Position numbers and translations under genes: made by a program
Shown: positions 19,866 to 30,394 of the stretch, in pieces
How positions within the stretch are numbered: position 1 is the first letter of the stretch
Layout of the letters: each line of letters starts with the position of its first letter
NCBI RefSeq assembly: GCF_029522115.1
Contig: NZ_JAKWFK010000012.1
Location: forward strand, 1-64,000
Length of the DNA stretch: 64,000 bases
Reading direction: 5' to 3'
From: Trinickia sp. Y13
GTDB taxonomy: Bacteria; Pseudomonadota; Gammaproteobacteria; Burkholderiales; Burkholderiaceae
Notes under the pieces: model-generated
Databases searched by the model: none
Told to the model about the DNA's origin: nothing
Seen by the model: only the letters and a program-made list of their open reading frames with translations

Positions 19866-19934
19866 AAAAAAGCACCGCGGTTAAGTGCATCCCACCGGAT
19901 AGGACAACTTCGGCGGGACGCCGCTTAACCGCGG
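19866..19934 (-). terminator. carB terminator upstream of greA
   Basis: A perfect 11-bp inverted repeat (19924-19934 with 19875-19885), continuing inward with a further imperfect paired section (GCGTCCC with GGGATGC), is followed on the minus strand by six T residues (19871-19866). It should end the carAB transcript, so greA needs its own promoter or read-through. Confidence 0.85.
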
Positions 19935-19989
19935 CATGTGGGGTGTGATGCGACCCCAGCTTCGATAGAGGAATCGAGCAATCGAAGGG

Positions 19990-22900
19990 CTAGTTTAGGC
20001 GAGCATGTAGTCCTTGTAAATCATAGACTTCCAAGTTCTTCAGGTAACGCAGCCCTTCGACCGCGGCGCGCGCGCCCGACATCGTCGTGTAGTAGGTCAC
20101 TTTGTTCGCCTGTGCGCTCATGCGAATCGAGCGCGAATCGGCGATCGCGGCGCGCGTTTCGTCGACGGTCGTGAAGACGAGCGCGATCTCGCCGTTCTTG
20201 ATCATGTCGACGATGTGCGGGCGGCCGTCCTTCACTTTATTGACGACCTTGACCGGCACGCCGGCCGCTGCGATCGCCGCCGCCGTGCCCTTGGTCGCGA
20301 CGAGCGGATAGCCGAGCTCGTGCAACATCGCCGCCACCTCGACCGCCTTGTGCTTGTCGGCGTCCATCACCGTCAGCAGCACCGTGCCCGATTCGGGCAG
20401 ACGCGAGCCCGCCGCGAGCTGCGACTTGAACAACGCCTCGCCGAAAGTCTGGCCGACGCCCATCACCTCGCCCGTCGAGCGCATCTCGGGCCCGAGCACC
20501 GGATCGACCGACGGGAACTTGACGAACGGGAACACGGCTTCCTTCACGCTGAAGTACGGAGGCTCGACTTCCTTCGTCACGTTCTGGCTCGCGAGCGTCT
20601 GCCCCACCATCGCGCGCGCGGCGATCTTGGCGAGCGGCAGGCCTGTCGCCTTCGATACGTACGGCACCGTGCGCGATGCGCGCGGGTTCACTTCGAGCAC
20701 GTAGATGATGTCGTCCATCTTGCCGTTCGCATCGCGCACTTGCTGAATGGCGAACTGCACGTTCATGAGGCCGACGACATTGAGCGCCTTGGCCATCGCC
20801 GCGGTCTGGCGCTTCAGTTCCGCCACCGTCGCCTTCGACAGCGAATACGGCGGCAACGAGCAGGCAGAATCGCCCGAATGGACCCCCGCTTGCTCGATGT
20901 GTTCCATCACGCCGCCGATGAACACGGCCGAGCCGTCGGAGATGCAATCGACGTCGCATTCGATCGCATCGTTCAGGAAGCGATCGAGCAACACCGGCGA
21001 ATCGTTCGACACTTTCACGGCCTCGCGCATATAACGCTCGAGATCGCGCGGCTCGTGCACGATTTCCATTGCACGGCCACCCAGAACGTACGAGGGGCGC
21101 ACCACCAGCGGGTAGCCGATTTCGTCGGCCAGGGCCAGCGCTTCGCTCTCGGCGCGCGCCGTGCGATTCGGCGGCTGACGCAAGCCGAGTTCTTGCAAGA
21201 GTTTCTGGAAGCGCTCGCGGTCCTCGGCTGCGTCGATCATGTCGGGCGACGTACCGATGATTGGCACGCCGTTCGCCTCGAGATCGAGCGCAAGCTTCAA
21301 CGGCGTCTGCCCGCCGTACTGCACGATCACGCCGAGCGGCTTTTCCTTGTCGACGATTTCGAGCACGTCTTCGAGCGTCAGCGGCTCGAAGTAGAGACGG
21401 TCGGACGTGTCGTAATCGGTCGACACCGTTTCCGGGTTGCAGTTGACCATGATGGTCTCATAGCCGTCTTCGCGCATGGCGAGCGCCGCATGCACGCAGC
21501 AATAGTCGAACTCGATGCCCTGCCCGATCCGGTTCGGACCGCCGCCAAGCACCATGATCTTCTTGTTCGACGTGGGCTGCGCCTCGCACTCTTCCTCGTA
21601 GGTCGAATACATGTAAGCCGTCTTCGTCGCGAATTCGGCCGCGCAGGTATCGACACGCTTATAGACCGGACGCACGTTCAACTCGATACGGCGGCGGCGC
21701 ACATCGGCGGCATTCGCCTTCAACAGCTTGGCCAAGCGCCGATCGGAAAAGCCGCTGCGCTTCAGATACAACAGCTCGTCCTTCGACAGGCTCTCGAGCG
21801 TGCGCCCCGCGAGCGCCTTCTCGTTGTTCACGATCTCTTCGATTTGCGCGAGGAACCACGGATCGATCGCCGTTTCCTCGAACACTTCCTGAAGCGTCAT
21901 GCCCAGACGGAACGCATCGCCGACATACCAGATGCGCTCGGGGCCGGGATCGCCGATCTCGCGCACGACTTCGTCGCGATCGGCCGTCTTTTCGTCGAGA
22001 CCGTCCACGCCCACTTCGAGGCCGCGCAGCGCCTTTTGAAACGACTCCTGAAACGTGCGGCCGATGGCCATCACTTCGCCCACCGACTTCATCTGCGTCG
22101 TCAGGCGCGAATCGGCTTCGCGGAACTTCTCGAATGCGAAGCGCGGGATTTTCGTCACGACGTAATCGATCGTCGGCTCGAACGACGCCGGGGTCTGACC
22201 GCCCGTGATCTCGTTCTTGAGCTCGTCCAGCGTATAACCGACGGCGAGCTTGGCCGCGACCTTCGCGATCGGGAAGCCCGTCGCCTTCGACGCGAGCGCC
22301 GACGAACGCGATACGCGAGGATTCATCTCGATGACGATGACGCGACCGTCCTTCGGATTGATCGCGAACTGCACGTTCGAGCCGCCCGTATCGACGCCGA
22401 TCTCGCGCAAGACGGCGAGCGAGGCGTTGCGCAGCAGTTGATATTCCTTGTCGGTCAGCGTTTGCGCCGGGGCAACCGTGATCGAGTCGCCCGTATGGAT
22501 GCCCATCGGGTCCAAGTTTTCGATCGAGCAGACGATGATGCAGTTGTCGGCGCGATCGCGCACGACCTCCATCTCGTATTCCTTCCAGCCGAGCAGCGAT
22601 TCTTCGATGAGCAGCTCGCGCGTGGGTGACAGATCGAGCCCGCGGCGGCAGATTTCCTCGAATTCCTGGCGGTTGTAGGCGATGCCGCCGCCCGAGCCGC
22701 CGAGCGTGAACGACGGACGGATCACGACGGGGTAGCCCGGGCCGCCCGTGAGCGCCATGATCTCCGTATGAACCTTGAACGCCTCTTCCATCGAATGCGC
22801 GGTGCCCGATTTCGCCGAACCGAGGCCGATCTTGGTCATCGCATCCTTGAACTTTTGGCGGTCCTCCGCCTTGTCGATCGCCTCCGGCGAAGCGCCGATC

Positions 22901-23244
22901 AGTTCGACGCCGTACTTGGTCAGCACCCCGTGATGATGCAGATCGAGCGCGCAGTTCAGCGCCGTTTGCCCACCCATGGTCGGCAAGATGGCGTCGGGGC
23001 GCTCTTTCTCGATGATGCGCTCGACGACTTCCCACGTGATCGGCTCGATGTAGGTGACGTCGGCCGTGTTCGGGTCCGTCATGATCGTCGCCGGATTGCT
23101 GTTCACGAGGATGACCTTGTAGCCCTCTTCACGCAGCGCCTTGCAAGCCTGCGCGCCCGAGTAGTCGAACTCGCACGCCTGGCCGATGATGATCGGCCCC
23201 GCGCCGATGATGAGAATGCTTTTGATGTCTGTCCGCTTGGGCAT
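19990..23244 (-). CDS. carB: Carbamoyl-phosphate synthase large subunit
   Basis: A 1084-aa protein with two homologous ATP-grasp halves (about residues 1-550 and 551-940) and a C-terminal methylglyoxal-synthase-like allosteric domain (about 945-1084). Together with CarA it makes carbamoyl phosphate from bicarbonate, glutamine nitrogen and two ATP for arginine and pyrimidine synthesis. Characteristic segments are [19 protein letters not shown] near the N-terminus and the repeat [17 protein letters not shown] in the second half. The length is standard (about 1073-1085). It begins 78 bp after carA. Confidence 0.97.
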   Translation of the reverse strand: MPKRTDIKSILIIGAGPIIIGQACEFDYSGAQACKALREEGYKVILVNSNPATIMTDPNTADVTYIEPITWEVVERIIEKERPDAILPTMGGQTALNCALDLHHHGVLTKYGVELIGASPEAIDKAEDRQKFKDAMTKIGLGSAKSGTAHSMEEAFKVHTEIMALTGGPGYPVVIRPSFTLGGSGGGIAYNRQEFEEICRRGLDLSPTRELLIEESLLGWKEYEMEVVRDRADNCIIVCSIENLDPMGIHTGDSITVAPAQTLTDKEYQLLRNASLAVLREIGVDTGGSNVQFAINPKDGRVIVIEMNPRVSRSSALASKATGFPIAKVAAKLAVGYTLDELKNEITGGQTPASFEPTIDYVVTKIPRFAFEKFREADSRLTTQMKSVGEVMAIGRTFQESFQKALRGLEVGVDGLDEKTADRDEVVREIGDPGPERIWYVGDAFRLGMTLQEVFEETAIDPWFLAQIEEIVNNEKALAGRTLESLSKDELLYLKRSGFSDRRLAKLLKANAADVRRRRIELNVRPVYKRVDTCAAEFATKTAYMYSTYEEECEAQPTSNKKIMVLGGGPNRIGQGIEFDYCCVHAALAMREDGYETIMVNCNPETVSTDYDTSDRLYFEPLTLEDVLEIVDKEKPLGVIVQYGGQTPLKLALDLEANGVPIIGTSPDMIDAAEDRERFQKLLQELGLRQPPNRTARAESEALALADEIGYPLVVRPSYVLGGRAMEIVHEPRDLERYMREAVKVSNDSPVLLDRFLNDAIECDVDCISDGSAVFIGGVMEHIEQAGVHSGDSACSLPPYSLSKATVAELKRQTAAMAKALNVVGLMNVQFAIQQVRDANGKMDDIIYVLEVNPRASRTVPYVSKATGLPLAKIAARAMVGQTLASQNVTKEVEPPYFSVKEAVFPFVKFPSVDPVLGPEMRSTGEVMGVGQTFGEALFKSQLAAGSRLPESGTVLLTVMDADKHKAVEVAAMLHELGYPLVATKGTAAAIAAAGVPVKVVNKVKDGRPHIVDMIKNGEIALVFTTVDETRAAIADSRSIRMSAQANKVTYYTTMSGARAAVEGLRYLKNLEVYDLQGLHARLN

Positions 23245-23322
23245 AACGCTCTCGCTAATGTCTTTCGTCTTTCCGATGTATTCGATGGGCGGCGGCGCGA
23301 CCGTGCGCGCCGCAACGCGGAT

Positions 23323-24471
23323 TCAAGCGGCGGCGCTGCCGCGCTTGGCGTCCATCAACGCCGTGAAGCGGTCGAACAGGTAGCCGATGTCGTGCGGCCC
23401 CGGCGACGCTTCGGGGTGGCCCTGGAAGCAGAAGGCCGGCTTGTCGGTCAGTTCGAACCCTTGCAACGTGCCGTCGAACAGGGAGATGTGCGTGACGCGC
23501 GCGTTCGCGGGCAACGTGGCCGCATCGACCGCAAAGCCATGGTTCTGCGAGGTGATGACGACGCGGCCGTCGGCCAGGTCTTTCACCGGATGGTTCGCGC
23601 CATGGTGGCCCGTCTTCATCTTGACCGTCTTGCCGCCGACGGCAAGCCCCATGATCTGATGGCCGAGACAGATGCCGAAGGTCGGCACGCCGCGCTCGAT
23701 GAATTCCTTGGTGGCCGCGATCGCGTAATCGCACGGCTCGGGGTCGCCCGGGCCGTTCGAGAGGAACACGCCATCGGGATTGAGCGCCAGCGCGTCGGCC
23801 GCGCTCGCTTGCGCGGGCAGCACCATGACGTGGCAGCCGCGCTCGGCCAGCATGCGCAGAATGTTGTACTTCACGCCGTAATCGAAAGCGACGACGCGAT
23901 ACTTGGGCGCGCGCTGAGAGCCGAAGCCCGAGCCCAGGCGCCACTCCGTCTGCGTCCACTCGTAAGGCTTGGCGGTGCTGACGACTTTCGCGAGATCCAT
24001 GCCGGCCAAGCCCGGGAACGAACGCGCGAGCTCGACGGCCTTCGCCTCGTCCGTGCTGCCCGCGAGAATGCAGCCGTTTTGCGCGCCCTTATCGCGCAAG
24101 ATGCGCGTCAAGCGGCGCGTATCGATACCGGCGATCGCCACGACGCCTTCGGCCTGCAGATATTGGCCTAGCGTGCGCTCCATGCGGAAGTTCGAGGCGC
24201 GCGCGGGCATGTCGCGCACGATCAAGCCGGCGGCGTGCACCTTCGTCGATTCGACGTCTTCGGCGTTCACGCCGACGTTGCCGATGTGCGGGTAAGTCAG
24301 CGTGACGATCTGTCGGGCGTAGCTCGGATCGGTCAGGATCTCTTGGTAACCGGTGATCGCGGTATTGAACACGACTTCGCCGATGGTATGCCCGGCCGCG
24401 CCGATGGCATAGCCGCGAAAGATCGTGCCGTCGGCGAGTGCGAGCAGAGCGGGAGGGAAAGACGGCAACAC
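23323..24471 (-). CDS. carA: Carbamoyl-phosphate synthase small subunit
   Basis: A glutamine amidotransferase subunit of 382 aa from a GTG at 24471, selected because AAGGAG lies 6 nt upstream. The N-terminal CarA domain has [17 protein letters not shown]. The C-terminal class I GATase has nucleophile Cys in GICLGHQ and the His/Glu pair in [11 protein letters not shown]. It hydrolyses glutamine and channels ammonia to CarB. It is preceded by a leader of about 260 nt and a clear sigma-70 promoter. Confidence 0.96.
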   Translation of the reverse strand: MLPSFPPALLALADGTIFRGYAIGAAGHTIGEVVFNTAITGYQEILTDPSYARQIVTLTYPHIGNVGVNAEDVESTKVHAAGLIVRDMPARASNFRMERTLGQYLQAEGVVAIAGIDTRRLTRILRDKGAQNGCILAGSTDEAKAVELARSFPGLAGMDLAKVVSTAKPYEWTQTEWRLGSGFGSQRAPKYRVVAFDYGVKYNILRMLAERGCHVMVLPAQASAADALALNPDGVFLSNGPGDPEPCDYAIAATKEFIERGVPTFGICLGHQIMGLAVGGKTVKMKTGHHGANHPVKDLADGRVVITSQNHGFAVDAATLPANARVTHISLFDGTLQGFELTDKPAFCFQGHPEASPGPHDIGYLFDRFTALMDAKRGSAAA

Positions 24472-24737
24472 GGGAAGCTCCTTCAGGAACACCGCGCGCC
24501 GACCTGTTTATCCGGCCATGCGAACTGTCGCGGCGTTCCTCGCACACGCAATCGACGAGCGATTGGCGGCGGCGCGGCGCAAGCTCGCAGCAGCAGCGTC
24601 GGACGGTCGGTGCTCGAGGCCAATTCCGCTGTCGGAAAGAAGACTCGGGAGCACGGCTCGCAACGACTGCGCGCGGCGGATGAACGGGATGAGTGAGGTA
24701 GGCGCTAGGGTGCGGGTTGGATAGTGCAAACTTTCAA
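24472..24737 (-). other. Long carA mRNA leader
   Basis: About 260 nt lie between the carA promoter and the GTG start, and no conserved gene is seen. A 73-codon frame beginning at 24729 could be translated as a leader peptide but has no Shine-Dalgarno I can support and an R/A/S-rich composition. The length suggests leader-based control, but no terminator/antiterminator pair with a U-tract is visible. Confidence 0.4.
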
Positions 24738-24767
24738 ATTATAGCTTGAAATGACCCTTCCCTTCAA
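24738..24767 (-). promoter_or_regulatory. Sigma-70 promoter of carAB with overlapping palindrome
   Basis: Minus strand: -35 TTGAAG (24762-24767), 18-bp spacer, consensus -10 TATAAT (24738-24743). The -10 sits inside the inverted repeat TTTCAA-8-TTGAAA (24732-24751), a possible operator. Confidence 0.75.
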
Positions 24768-24916
24768 TCAGAAGTGATCCAGCCCCGCGCGGGCATCTGC
24801 GGCGGCCTGCATGCCTAGTCGGCAGCTACGATGCTACACCCGCCGGTAAGCGCCGCAAATTCGTGGCGCAGCAAGCCTCGGATGCGCGGGCATGCGCTGC
24901 GTCGCGCACCGCAAAC

Positions 24917-24942
24917 AAAAACGCCGTCACTCGGTGACGGCG
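24917..24942 (-). terminator. mltD terminator
   Basis: A perfect 9-bp stem (24934-24942 with 24922-24930) and 3-nt loop, followed on the minus strand by TTTTTGTTT. It lies 80 bp after the mltD stop. Confidence 0.9.
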
Positions 24943-25021
24943 CTCGGAACGGCGAGAGGTGAGTCGGAGCATCAACCGCGCGCTGCCCCCGCAGCGCACA
25001 GCTCACCTCGCGACAAGCCGC

Positions 25022-26680
25022 TTAGTTCTGCTTGGTGCTGCGCGTCCCGGCCGCGAGCTTTTCGCGGCTAGCCGCGACCTTGGCCGTTTTGGCGGACGGC
25101 TTGGACGATCCAGCGCTTGCCTTGGCCGACTTCCCTTCGTGGGCGGCAGCCTTGACCACGGCCGTGCGGCCATGGTGTTTGCCGCGCTTGTCCGAGCGCG
25201 ACTTGGGCGCGACGTTGGTCCTGCTCGCATCGATCTTTTGTGCGCGAGCGCCTTCCGGAATCTTCGTTGCGATGCGTTGCGGGCCGGGCTCGGCCGGGAC
25301 GGACCGGCCGACCGGAACGTGAAGGACGATGACCTGCCCCGGCATCGCAATGGTACGGTGCGTCTTGTTCCACGCGTGCAGTTGCCAGATCGAGACGCCG
25401 TAGCGCGCGGCGAGCGCCGCCATGGTCTGCTTGCGGCGCACGCGGATCAACATCTTGCGCGTGTCGGGCACATCCGGTTCCATCGCCAATACGGCGCTTT
25501 CGGCGACGTCGGCGCTGATGTCCTCGTCGTCATCGTCGCCGCGCGGGACGACCAGCGTCGAACCGGGCTTCAGACGCATCCCCACCGGGATCTTGTTGAC
25601 GGCCATCAGCGTGTGCGCGTCCACGCCGATTTTCTCGGCGAGCGCCTGCGGCCGCGTGCGTTCCGTCACGGTATAAGTGGTCCACGACGACAATTGGCCG
25701 TCGTAGGCTTTCAGGTTGCGCTCGAACGCACTCGCGTTATCGAACGGCAGCAAGATCTGCGGTTGCGTGGCGCCGAGGATCACCGGTTTCTTGAACGACG
25801 GGTTGAGCGCGCGGAATTCGTCCGTCGTCATGTTCGCGAGCTTCGCGGCGACGTCGACGTCGATATCGTGCGAGGTCGTCACCGTCACGAAGTACGGATG
25901 ATTGGGGATCGACGGCAGGGTCAAGCCGAACATTTGCGGGTTTGCGACGATGTTCTTGACGGCCTGCAGCTTCGGCACGTAATTGCGCGTCTCGTTCGGC
26001 ATGCGCAGGCTTTCGTAATCGGTCGGCAAGCCCGCCGCCTGATTGCGCGCAATGGCGCGCTGCACGTTGCCCTCGCCCCAATTGTAGGCGGCGAGCGCGA
26101 GATACCAATCGCCGAACATATCGTGCAAGCGCGATAGATAGTCCAGTGCGGCGCCCGTCGAGGCGAGCACGTCGCGGCGCTCGTCCTGCCACATGTTCTG
26201 CTTCAGGTTGTACGTGCGCCCCGTACCGGGCACGAATTGCCACATGCCCGCGGCCTTCGCGACGGAAAGCGCCTGCGGATTGTAGGCCGACTCGATGAAC
26301 GGCAGCAGCGCGAGCTCGGTCGGCATATGCCGCGCCTCGAGTTCTTCGACGATGTAGTACAGGTACTTCTCCGAGCGCTCGGTCATGCGCTGGACGTAAT
26401 CGGGGCGCTGCGCATACCAATTGGCTTGCATGCCCACGAGGTCGTTGTTCAGATCGGGAATTTGGAAGCCGCGGCGGATACGGGCCCAAAGATCGGTGTC
26501 GGCGCTGGTGAGTTGGTCGACCGAGCTTTTGTCGACGTCGATGGTCTGCTTGGCGGTGGTGATTCGGACGGTATCGTTGACGACGTTCGGCTTGGAAACG
26601 TCGGAGGTGGGGGCCATCGTTCCTTGACTTGCACATGCGGCAAGCATGAGAACCAATAGCGCACTGAAGATAAATCGCAT
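25022..26680 (-). CDS. mltD: Membrane-bound lytic murein transglycosylase D (lipoprotein)
   Basis: 552 aa from the ATG at 26680. The lipoprotein signal ends LMLAAC with the lipidated Cys at residue 16. The SLT lysozyme-like domain covers about residues 105-235, with catalytic E130 in LPFIESAYNPQA and the downstream AAGMWQFVPGTG and AAYNWGEGNV motifs. Two LysM-type peptidoglycan-binding repeats follow (about 345-395 and 425-475). The last ~75 residues are rich in K, A and S. It cleaves the MurNAc-GlcNAc bond, forming anhydromuropeptides. The start is supported by the signal peptide and a matched promoter 37 bp upstream; the open frame to 26887 is not used. Confidence 0.93.
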   Translation of the reverse strand: MRFIFSALLVLMLAACASQGTMAPTSDVSKPNVVNDTVRITTAKQTIDVDKSSVDQLTSADTDLWARIRRGFQIPDLNNDLVGMQANWYAQRPDYVQRMTERSEKYLYYIVEELEARHMPTELALLPFIESAYNPQALSVAKAAGMWQFVPGTGRTYNLKQNMWQDERRDVLASTGAALDYLSRLHDMFGDWYLALAAYNWGEGNVQRAIARNQAAGLPTDYESLRMPNETRNYVPKLQAVKNIVANPQMFGLTLPSIPNHPYFVTVTTSHDIDVDVAAKLANMTTDEFRALNPSFKKPVILGATQPQILLPFDNASAFERNLKAYDGQLSSWTTYTVTERTRPQALAEKIGVDAHTLMAVNKIPVGMRLKPGSTLVVPRGDDDDEDISADVAESAVLAMEPDVPDTRKMLIRVRRKQTMAALAARYGVSIWQLHAWNKTHRTIAMPGQVIVLHVPVGRSVPAEPGPQRIATKIPEGARAQKIDASRTNVAPKSRSDKRGKHHGRTAVVKAAAHEGKSAKASAGSSKPSAKTAKVAASREKLAAGTRSTKQN

Positions 26681-26716
26681 GAACGTCTCTGCTTCCAAAG
26701 CTGGAAATTGCAGGCG

Positions 26717-26745
26717 ATAGTACGAAAGCGAACGGCCTGCGTCAA
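26717..26745 (-). promoter_or_regulatory. Sigma-70 promoter of mltD
   Basis: Minus strand: TTGACG (26740-26745), a 17-bp spacer and TACTAT (26717-26722). It lies 37 bp before the mltD ATG and supports the internal start chosen for that gene. Confidence 0.8.
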
Positions 26746-27022
26746 CTGGAATAACGGGGAAAAAACCTGTCAAATCCAAGACTTGCCGCATTTTCCCCAT
26801 CTTTCTGGCGAAATTTGCGTCGCATGCAACCCTGGGCGAAGCCCCGCTTTTGACCCGCATCGCCCCACGAAAACACCGGCTTGCCACGTTTTTTTGCTTG
26901 AAAGGACGCTGTTTGGCCCATTCTCGAGAGAGATCGCCTCAGCGCCAAACAAGCTTGCGCGCCCTAATCGAATAAAAATCCCCCGACGAAAACAAATGCG
27001 CACTGCCGGACCCTCGTGCCGT
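26746..27022. other. Intergenic stretch between mltD promoter and gloB
   Basis: About 280 bp without a credible gene. It includes a run of seven T residues near 26889 and an A-rich patch at 26972-26977, but no paired hairpin good enough to call as the gloB terminator. Confidence 0.4.
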
Positions 27023-27820
27023 CTAACGAAAGCGATTCTTCCATTCGCGCATCAGCGTGAAGGCGGTCAAGCGATCGGCCGCCGGTTCATGCAACGCTTC
27101 GGCCAGCGCACGTTGCACTGCCGGATCGCCCGTGCGCAGGAACGGATTGACCGCACGTTCGTGAGCGATCGTCGTGGGCAGCGTGGGGACGCTGCGCGCG
27201 CGCAGCGCTTGCGCTCGATCGCTCCACGCTCGCAGCCGTTCGTTGCCAGGATCGCAGGCAAGTGCGAAGCGGATGTTGGACAGGGTATATTCGTGGGCGC
27301 AGTGCACCTGCGTCTCGCCCGGGAGGGCCGCCAGCGCATCGAGCGAGGCGAGCATCTGCGCGGGCGTGCCTTCGAACAAGCGCCCGCAACCGCATGCGAA
27401 CAGGGTGTCGCCGCAGAACACGTGCGGCGTTGCGCCGGGCTGCCCCTGCCCCGCTTGAAAATAAGCGATGTGGCCGCGCGTATGACCCGGCACGTCGATC
27501 ACCTGCAATTCGAGACGCGGCGAGGGCAGAACGACGCGGTCGCCGCCCGACAGAGGGTGGGTGACGACGGCGATCCCTTCGGCGGCGGGGCCGTAGACTG
27601 GAATAGGGGTATCGCCTATGAGGTCCGCCACGCCACCGACGTGGTCGGCATGGTGGTGCGTGAGTAAAATAGCGCTCAGCCGCCAGCCTCGCTCGGCGAG
27701 CTGCGCCCTAACGGGGGCCGCTTCGCCCGGGTCGACGGCGACCGCATCGCGCCCGTCCGATACGAGCCAGATGTAGTTGTCAGCAAACGCCGGCACCGGC
27801 ACGTATTCGAGCGTATTCAT
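27023..27820 (-). CDS. gloB: Hydroxyacylglutathione hydrolase (glyoxalase II)
   Basis: A 265-aa metallo-beta-lactamase-fold enzyme that hydrolyses S-D-lactoylglutathione to lactate and glutathione in methylglyoxal detoxification. The metal motif THHHADH gives H55, H57, D59 and H60. Further ligands lie in VPGHTRGHIAY and FCGDTLFACGCGRLFEG, the last typical of GloB. The ATG at 27820 gives family length; ATG 27835 is an alternative. It is divergent from the methyltransferase with a 19-bp gap, so the two promoters must overlap the start regions. Confidence 0.94.
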   Translation of the reverse strand: MNTLEYVPVPAFADNYIWLVSDGRDAVAVDPGEAAPVRAQLAERGWRLSAILLTHHHADHVGGVADLIGDTPIPVYGPAAEGIAVVTHPLSGGDRVVLPSPRLELQVIDVPGHTRGHIAYFQAGQGQPGATPHVFCGDTLFACGCGRLFEGTPAQMLASLDALAALPGETQVHCAHEYTLSNIRFALACDPGNERLRAWSDRAQALRARSVPTLPTTIAHERAVNPFLRTGDPAVQRALAEALHEPAADRLTAFTLMREWKNRFR

Positions 27821-27839
27821 AGGCGACGCACTCATCACG

Positions 27840-28679
27840 ATGTCTGATCGAACGATTATAGACTGGCCCACTTGGACCGAATCGCCGGCCGGCCGCTACG
27901 CGCTGGATTGGGAGCAGGCCCAGCTCGACGGCGTCGTGTCGGACGTATTCGGCTACCACGCGCTGCAATTGGGGCTGCCGCAGCTCGATGCGCTGCGCGA
28001 GAACCGCATGCCTTGCCGCGCGCTCGTGCTCGACGCCGCCAGCGGCGCGAGCGCGCCGTATACGTACCCGCCGTCCTCGCGGCAGCCGGTTTCGCCTCCG
28101 GCTCTGGCCGGGCTCGGGCCACGGCACACGCCGGCGGGCCGAACCACGCTTTGGTGCGATTTCCTCGACCTGCCGTTCGAAGCCCAGAGTGTCGATCTGC
28201 TCGTGATGCCGCACACGCTCGAGTTCACGCGCGACCCTCACCGTCTGTTGCGCGAGGCCGAGCGCGTGCTCGTGCCGGAGGGGCAACTCGTGATCCTCGG
28301 GTTCAATTCGCTGAGCTTGTGGGGCGCTCGGCAGGCTTTCGGCAAGATGACGGGGCGTCCGTTCGTGCCCGCGGCGCAGGATCTCATCGCTTTCACGCGA
28401 ATCAAGGACTGGATCAAGTTGCTCGGGTTCGAGCTTGAACGCGGGCGCTTCGGCTGCTATCGTCCGCCCCTTGCCCGCGAAAACTGGCTCGAGCGCTTCG
28501 CTTTCATGGAAGCGGCCGGCGATCGCTGGTGGCCGATCTTCGGCGCGGCTTACATGGTGACGGCGGTCAAGCGCGTGCGCGGCATGCGGCTCGTCGGTCA
28601 GATCAAGGCGAAAAAGCCGGTGCTTGCACCGGGGCTTGCGCCGGCCGCGACGCACCAAACCCCTAACCCGAGACTATGA
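27840..28679 (+). CDS. Class I SAM-dependent methyltransferase (DUF-type, next to gloB)
   Basis: A 279-aa protein. The methyltransferase region includes a degenerate glycine loop near [13 protein letters not shown], an acidic motif at [20 protein letters not shown] and a post-motif [17 protein letters not shown], all typical of a Methyltransf_11-like fold. Such a gene is regularly found between gloB and rnhA in beta- and gamma-proteobacteria, but its substrate is not known to me. Its stop lies one base from the rnhA start, so the two are probably coupled. Confidence 0.75.
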   Translation: MSDRTIIDWPTWTESPAGRYALDWEQAQLDGVVSDVFGYHALQLGLPQLDALRENRMPCRALVLDAASGASAPYTYPPSSRQPVSPPALAGLGPRHTPAGRTTLWCDFLDLPFEAQSVDLLVMPHTLEFTRDPHRLLREAERVLVPEGQLVILGFNSLSLWGARQAFGKMTGRPFVPAAQDLIAFTRIKDWIKLLGFELERGRFGCYRPPLARENWLERFAFMEAAGDRWWPIFGAAYMVTAVKRVRGMRLVGQIKAKKPVLAPGLAPAATHQTPNPRL

Positions 28680-28680
28680 C

Positions 28681-29127
28681 GTGACGCCCGAGTTCATCGA
28701 AATCTTTACCGACGGCGCCTGCAAGGGCAATCCCGGCCCCGGCGGATGGGGCGCGCTGCTTCGCTACGGCGCTCAGGAAAAAGAGCTGTTCGGCGGCGAG
28801 GCGAATACGACCAACAATCGCATGGAGCTCATGGCGGTCATCGCCGCGCTCGAGGCGCTCAAGCGCCCCTGCACCGCGATCGTCCATACGGACTCGCAGT
28901 ACGTGCAAAAAGGCATCAGCGAGTGGATCCACGGTTGGAAGAAAAAGAATTGGATGACGGCGGCAAAGACCCCCGTCAAAAACGCCGATTTATGGAAGCG
29001 CTTGGACGAACTCGCGGCCTTGCATCAGATCGAATGGCGCTGGGTGAAGGGCCATGCGGGCCACCCCGAGAACGAGCGCGCCGACGCGCTCGCGAACCGC
29101 GGCGTCAGCGCGCTGGCCGAAAGCTGA
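28681..29127 (+). CDS. rnhA: Ribonuclease HI
   Basis: 148 aa from a GTG at 28681, one base after the methyltransferase stop, giving the family length (E. coli 155). It degrades the RNA of RNA-DNA hybrids. The catalytic acidic residues are all present: D11 in [17 protein letters not shown]49 in NRMELMA, D71 in HTDSQYV and D135 in ERADALA, with H125 in WVKGHAGH. A longer frame from 28624 would overlap the methyltransferase out of frame and lacks support. It lies upstream of dnaQ, as in E. coli, although there the two are divergent. Confidence 0.94.
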   Translation: MTPEFIEIFTDGACKGNPGPGGWGALLRYGAQEKELFGGEANTTNNRMELMAVIAALEALKRPCTAIVHTDSQYVQKGISEWIHGWKKKNWMTAAKTPVKNADLWKRLDELAALHQIEWRWVKGHAGHPENERADALANRGVSALAES

Positions 29128-29214
29128 AGATCTTCGCTGCGGTCGCCTTCGGCGCAGCCCGATGGCGGACGCGAGCCGTACCGTTTGCATCGCTTACACA
29201 CGAGACAGAACTCC

Positions 29215-29970
29215 ATGCGTCAAATCGTTCTCGATACCGAAACCACGGGTCTTAACGCACGAACCGGCGACCGCATCATCGAAATCGGCGGCGTCGAGCT
29301 CGTGAACCGGCGGCTCACGGGCAACAACCTGCACTTTTACATCAACCCCGAACGCGATAGCGACCCCGGCGCGCTGGCCGTGCACGGATTGACGACGGAA
29401 TTCCTGAGCGACAAGCCGAAGTTCGCCGAGATCGTCGATGAGCTGCGCGACTTCATGCGCGGCGCCGAGTTGATCATTCACAACGCGCCGTTCGATCTGG
29501 GTTTCTTGGAAGCCGAATTTGCGCTGCTGGGCTTGCCCCCGTTCAACGAGCACTACGAGAGCGTGATCGACACGCTGGTGCAGGCAAAGGCCATGTTCCC
29601 CGGCAAGCGCAATTCGCTCGACGCGCTGTGCGACCGCTTCGGCATCAGCAATGCGCATCGAACGCTGCACGGCGCGCTGCTCGACTCCGAATTGCTGGCC
29701 GAGGTGTATCTGGCGATGACCCGTGGGCAAGAAAGCCTCGTCATCGACATGCTGGGCGACGCGCCCGCGCAAAACGCGCAGGCATCCACGCGCAAGACAG
29801 TCTCCTTCGAAGGGCTGGCGCTGCCCGTGCTCGCTGCCGACGAAAGCGAGCTACAGGCGCATGAAGCCTTGCTGAACGACCTCGACAAAGCTATCAAAGG
29901 CACGAGCGTGTGGCGACGCGAGCCGACGCCGGAGACAACGGCCGACGCCGCCACCGCACGAGCCGCATAA
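29215..29970 (+). CDS. dnaQ: DNA polymerase III epsilon subunit
   Basis: A 251-aa DEDDh 3'-5' exonuclease that proofreads for the replicative polymerase. ExoI is DTETTGL with D7 and E9, ExoII is in IIHNAPFDLGFL, and ExoIII has H-x4-D in AHRTLHGALLDSELLA. The C-terminal ~65 residues form the alpha-subunit binding tail, here with a Q-A-S linker. The ATG at 29215 is preferred because it starts at the conserved MRQIVLDTETTG. Confidence 0.95.
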   Translation: MRQIVLDTETTGLNARTGDRIIEIGGVELVNRRLTGNNLHFYINPERDSDPGALAVHGLTTEFLSDKPKFAEIVDELRDFMRGAELIIHNAPFDLGFLEAEFALLGLPPFNEHYESVIDTLVQAKAMFPGKRNSLDALCDRFGISNAHRTLHGALLDSELLAEVYLAMTRGQESLVIDMLGDAPAQNAQASTRKTVSFEGLALPVLAADESELQAHEALLNDLDKAIKGTSVWRREPTPETTADAATARAA

Positions 29971-29977
29971 AAATTGC

Positions 29978-30006
29978 TTTACGAACCGCTGAGCGTCTGA
30001 CATAAT
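29978..30006 (+). promoter_or_regulatory. Promoter of tRNA-Val
   Basis: TTTACG (29978-29983), a 17-bp spacer and CATAAT (30001-30006), 12 bp before the tRNA 5' end. Confidence 0.7.
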
Positions 30007-30018
30007 TCGAGGCTCTTC

Positions 30019-30093
30019 GGGTGGTTAGCTCAGCGGTAGAGCACTGCCTTCACACGGCAGGGGTCACTGGTTCGATCCCAGTACTACCCACCA
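30019..30093 (+). tRNA. tRNA-Val (anticodon CAC)
   Basis: A complete cloverleaf: 7-bp acceptor stem GGGTGGT/ACTACCC (one wobble), D arm with TAGCTCAGCGGTAGAGCA, anticodon loop TTCACAC giving CAC, T arm ACTGG-TTCGATC-CCAGT, and an encoded CCA at 30091-30093. It decodes GUG. Confidence 0.95.
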
Positions 30094-30126
30094 GATTCAT
30101 GGGTATGTAGGAAGCCCGAAGAATAA

Positions 30127-30157
30127 AGGCCCTCTGGCGAAAGCCGAGGGCCTTTTT
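30127..30157 (+). terminator. tRNA-Val terminator
   Basis: A stem AGGCCCTC with GAGGGCCT, extended inside by GGC/GCC around a GAAA loop, ending in five T residues (30153-30157). Confidence 0.92.
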
Positions 30158-30394
30158 CATTGATGTACAACGATTTTCCGTGCACCGAGCAGAAATGATG
30201 TTTTTCACGGAAAACGTGTGCATGAACCTCAAATCATGCTGCGTCCAGGTAACGCGGGCCCCGCCAGCACATCGACGCTTGCCGAGGCTGATCGTCGGGA
30301 GGCCGACATTTGAGTTCGGCATTGACGCATTCAGGGATGGCGAGTGCGTCACAGCAGTTCTTGGTTGCTTCGAGGCTACCCGCCGCGGCGCTGT

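Noticed and set aside
20215-22629. An 804-codon open frame on the plus strand
   Set aside because: It is the mirror of carB in a GC-rich genome; its product is R/H/L-rich without any recognisable domain, whereas carB on the other strand is unmistakable.
30050-30352. A minus-strand frame ending G-S-T-G-I-E-P-V-T-P-A-V
   Set aside because: This ending is the well-known false translation of a tRNA region and is not a protein.
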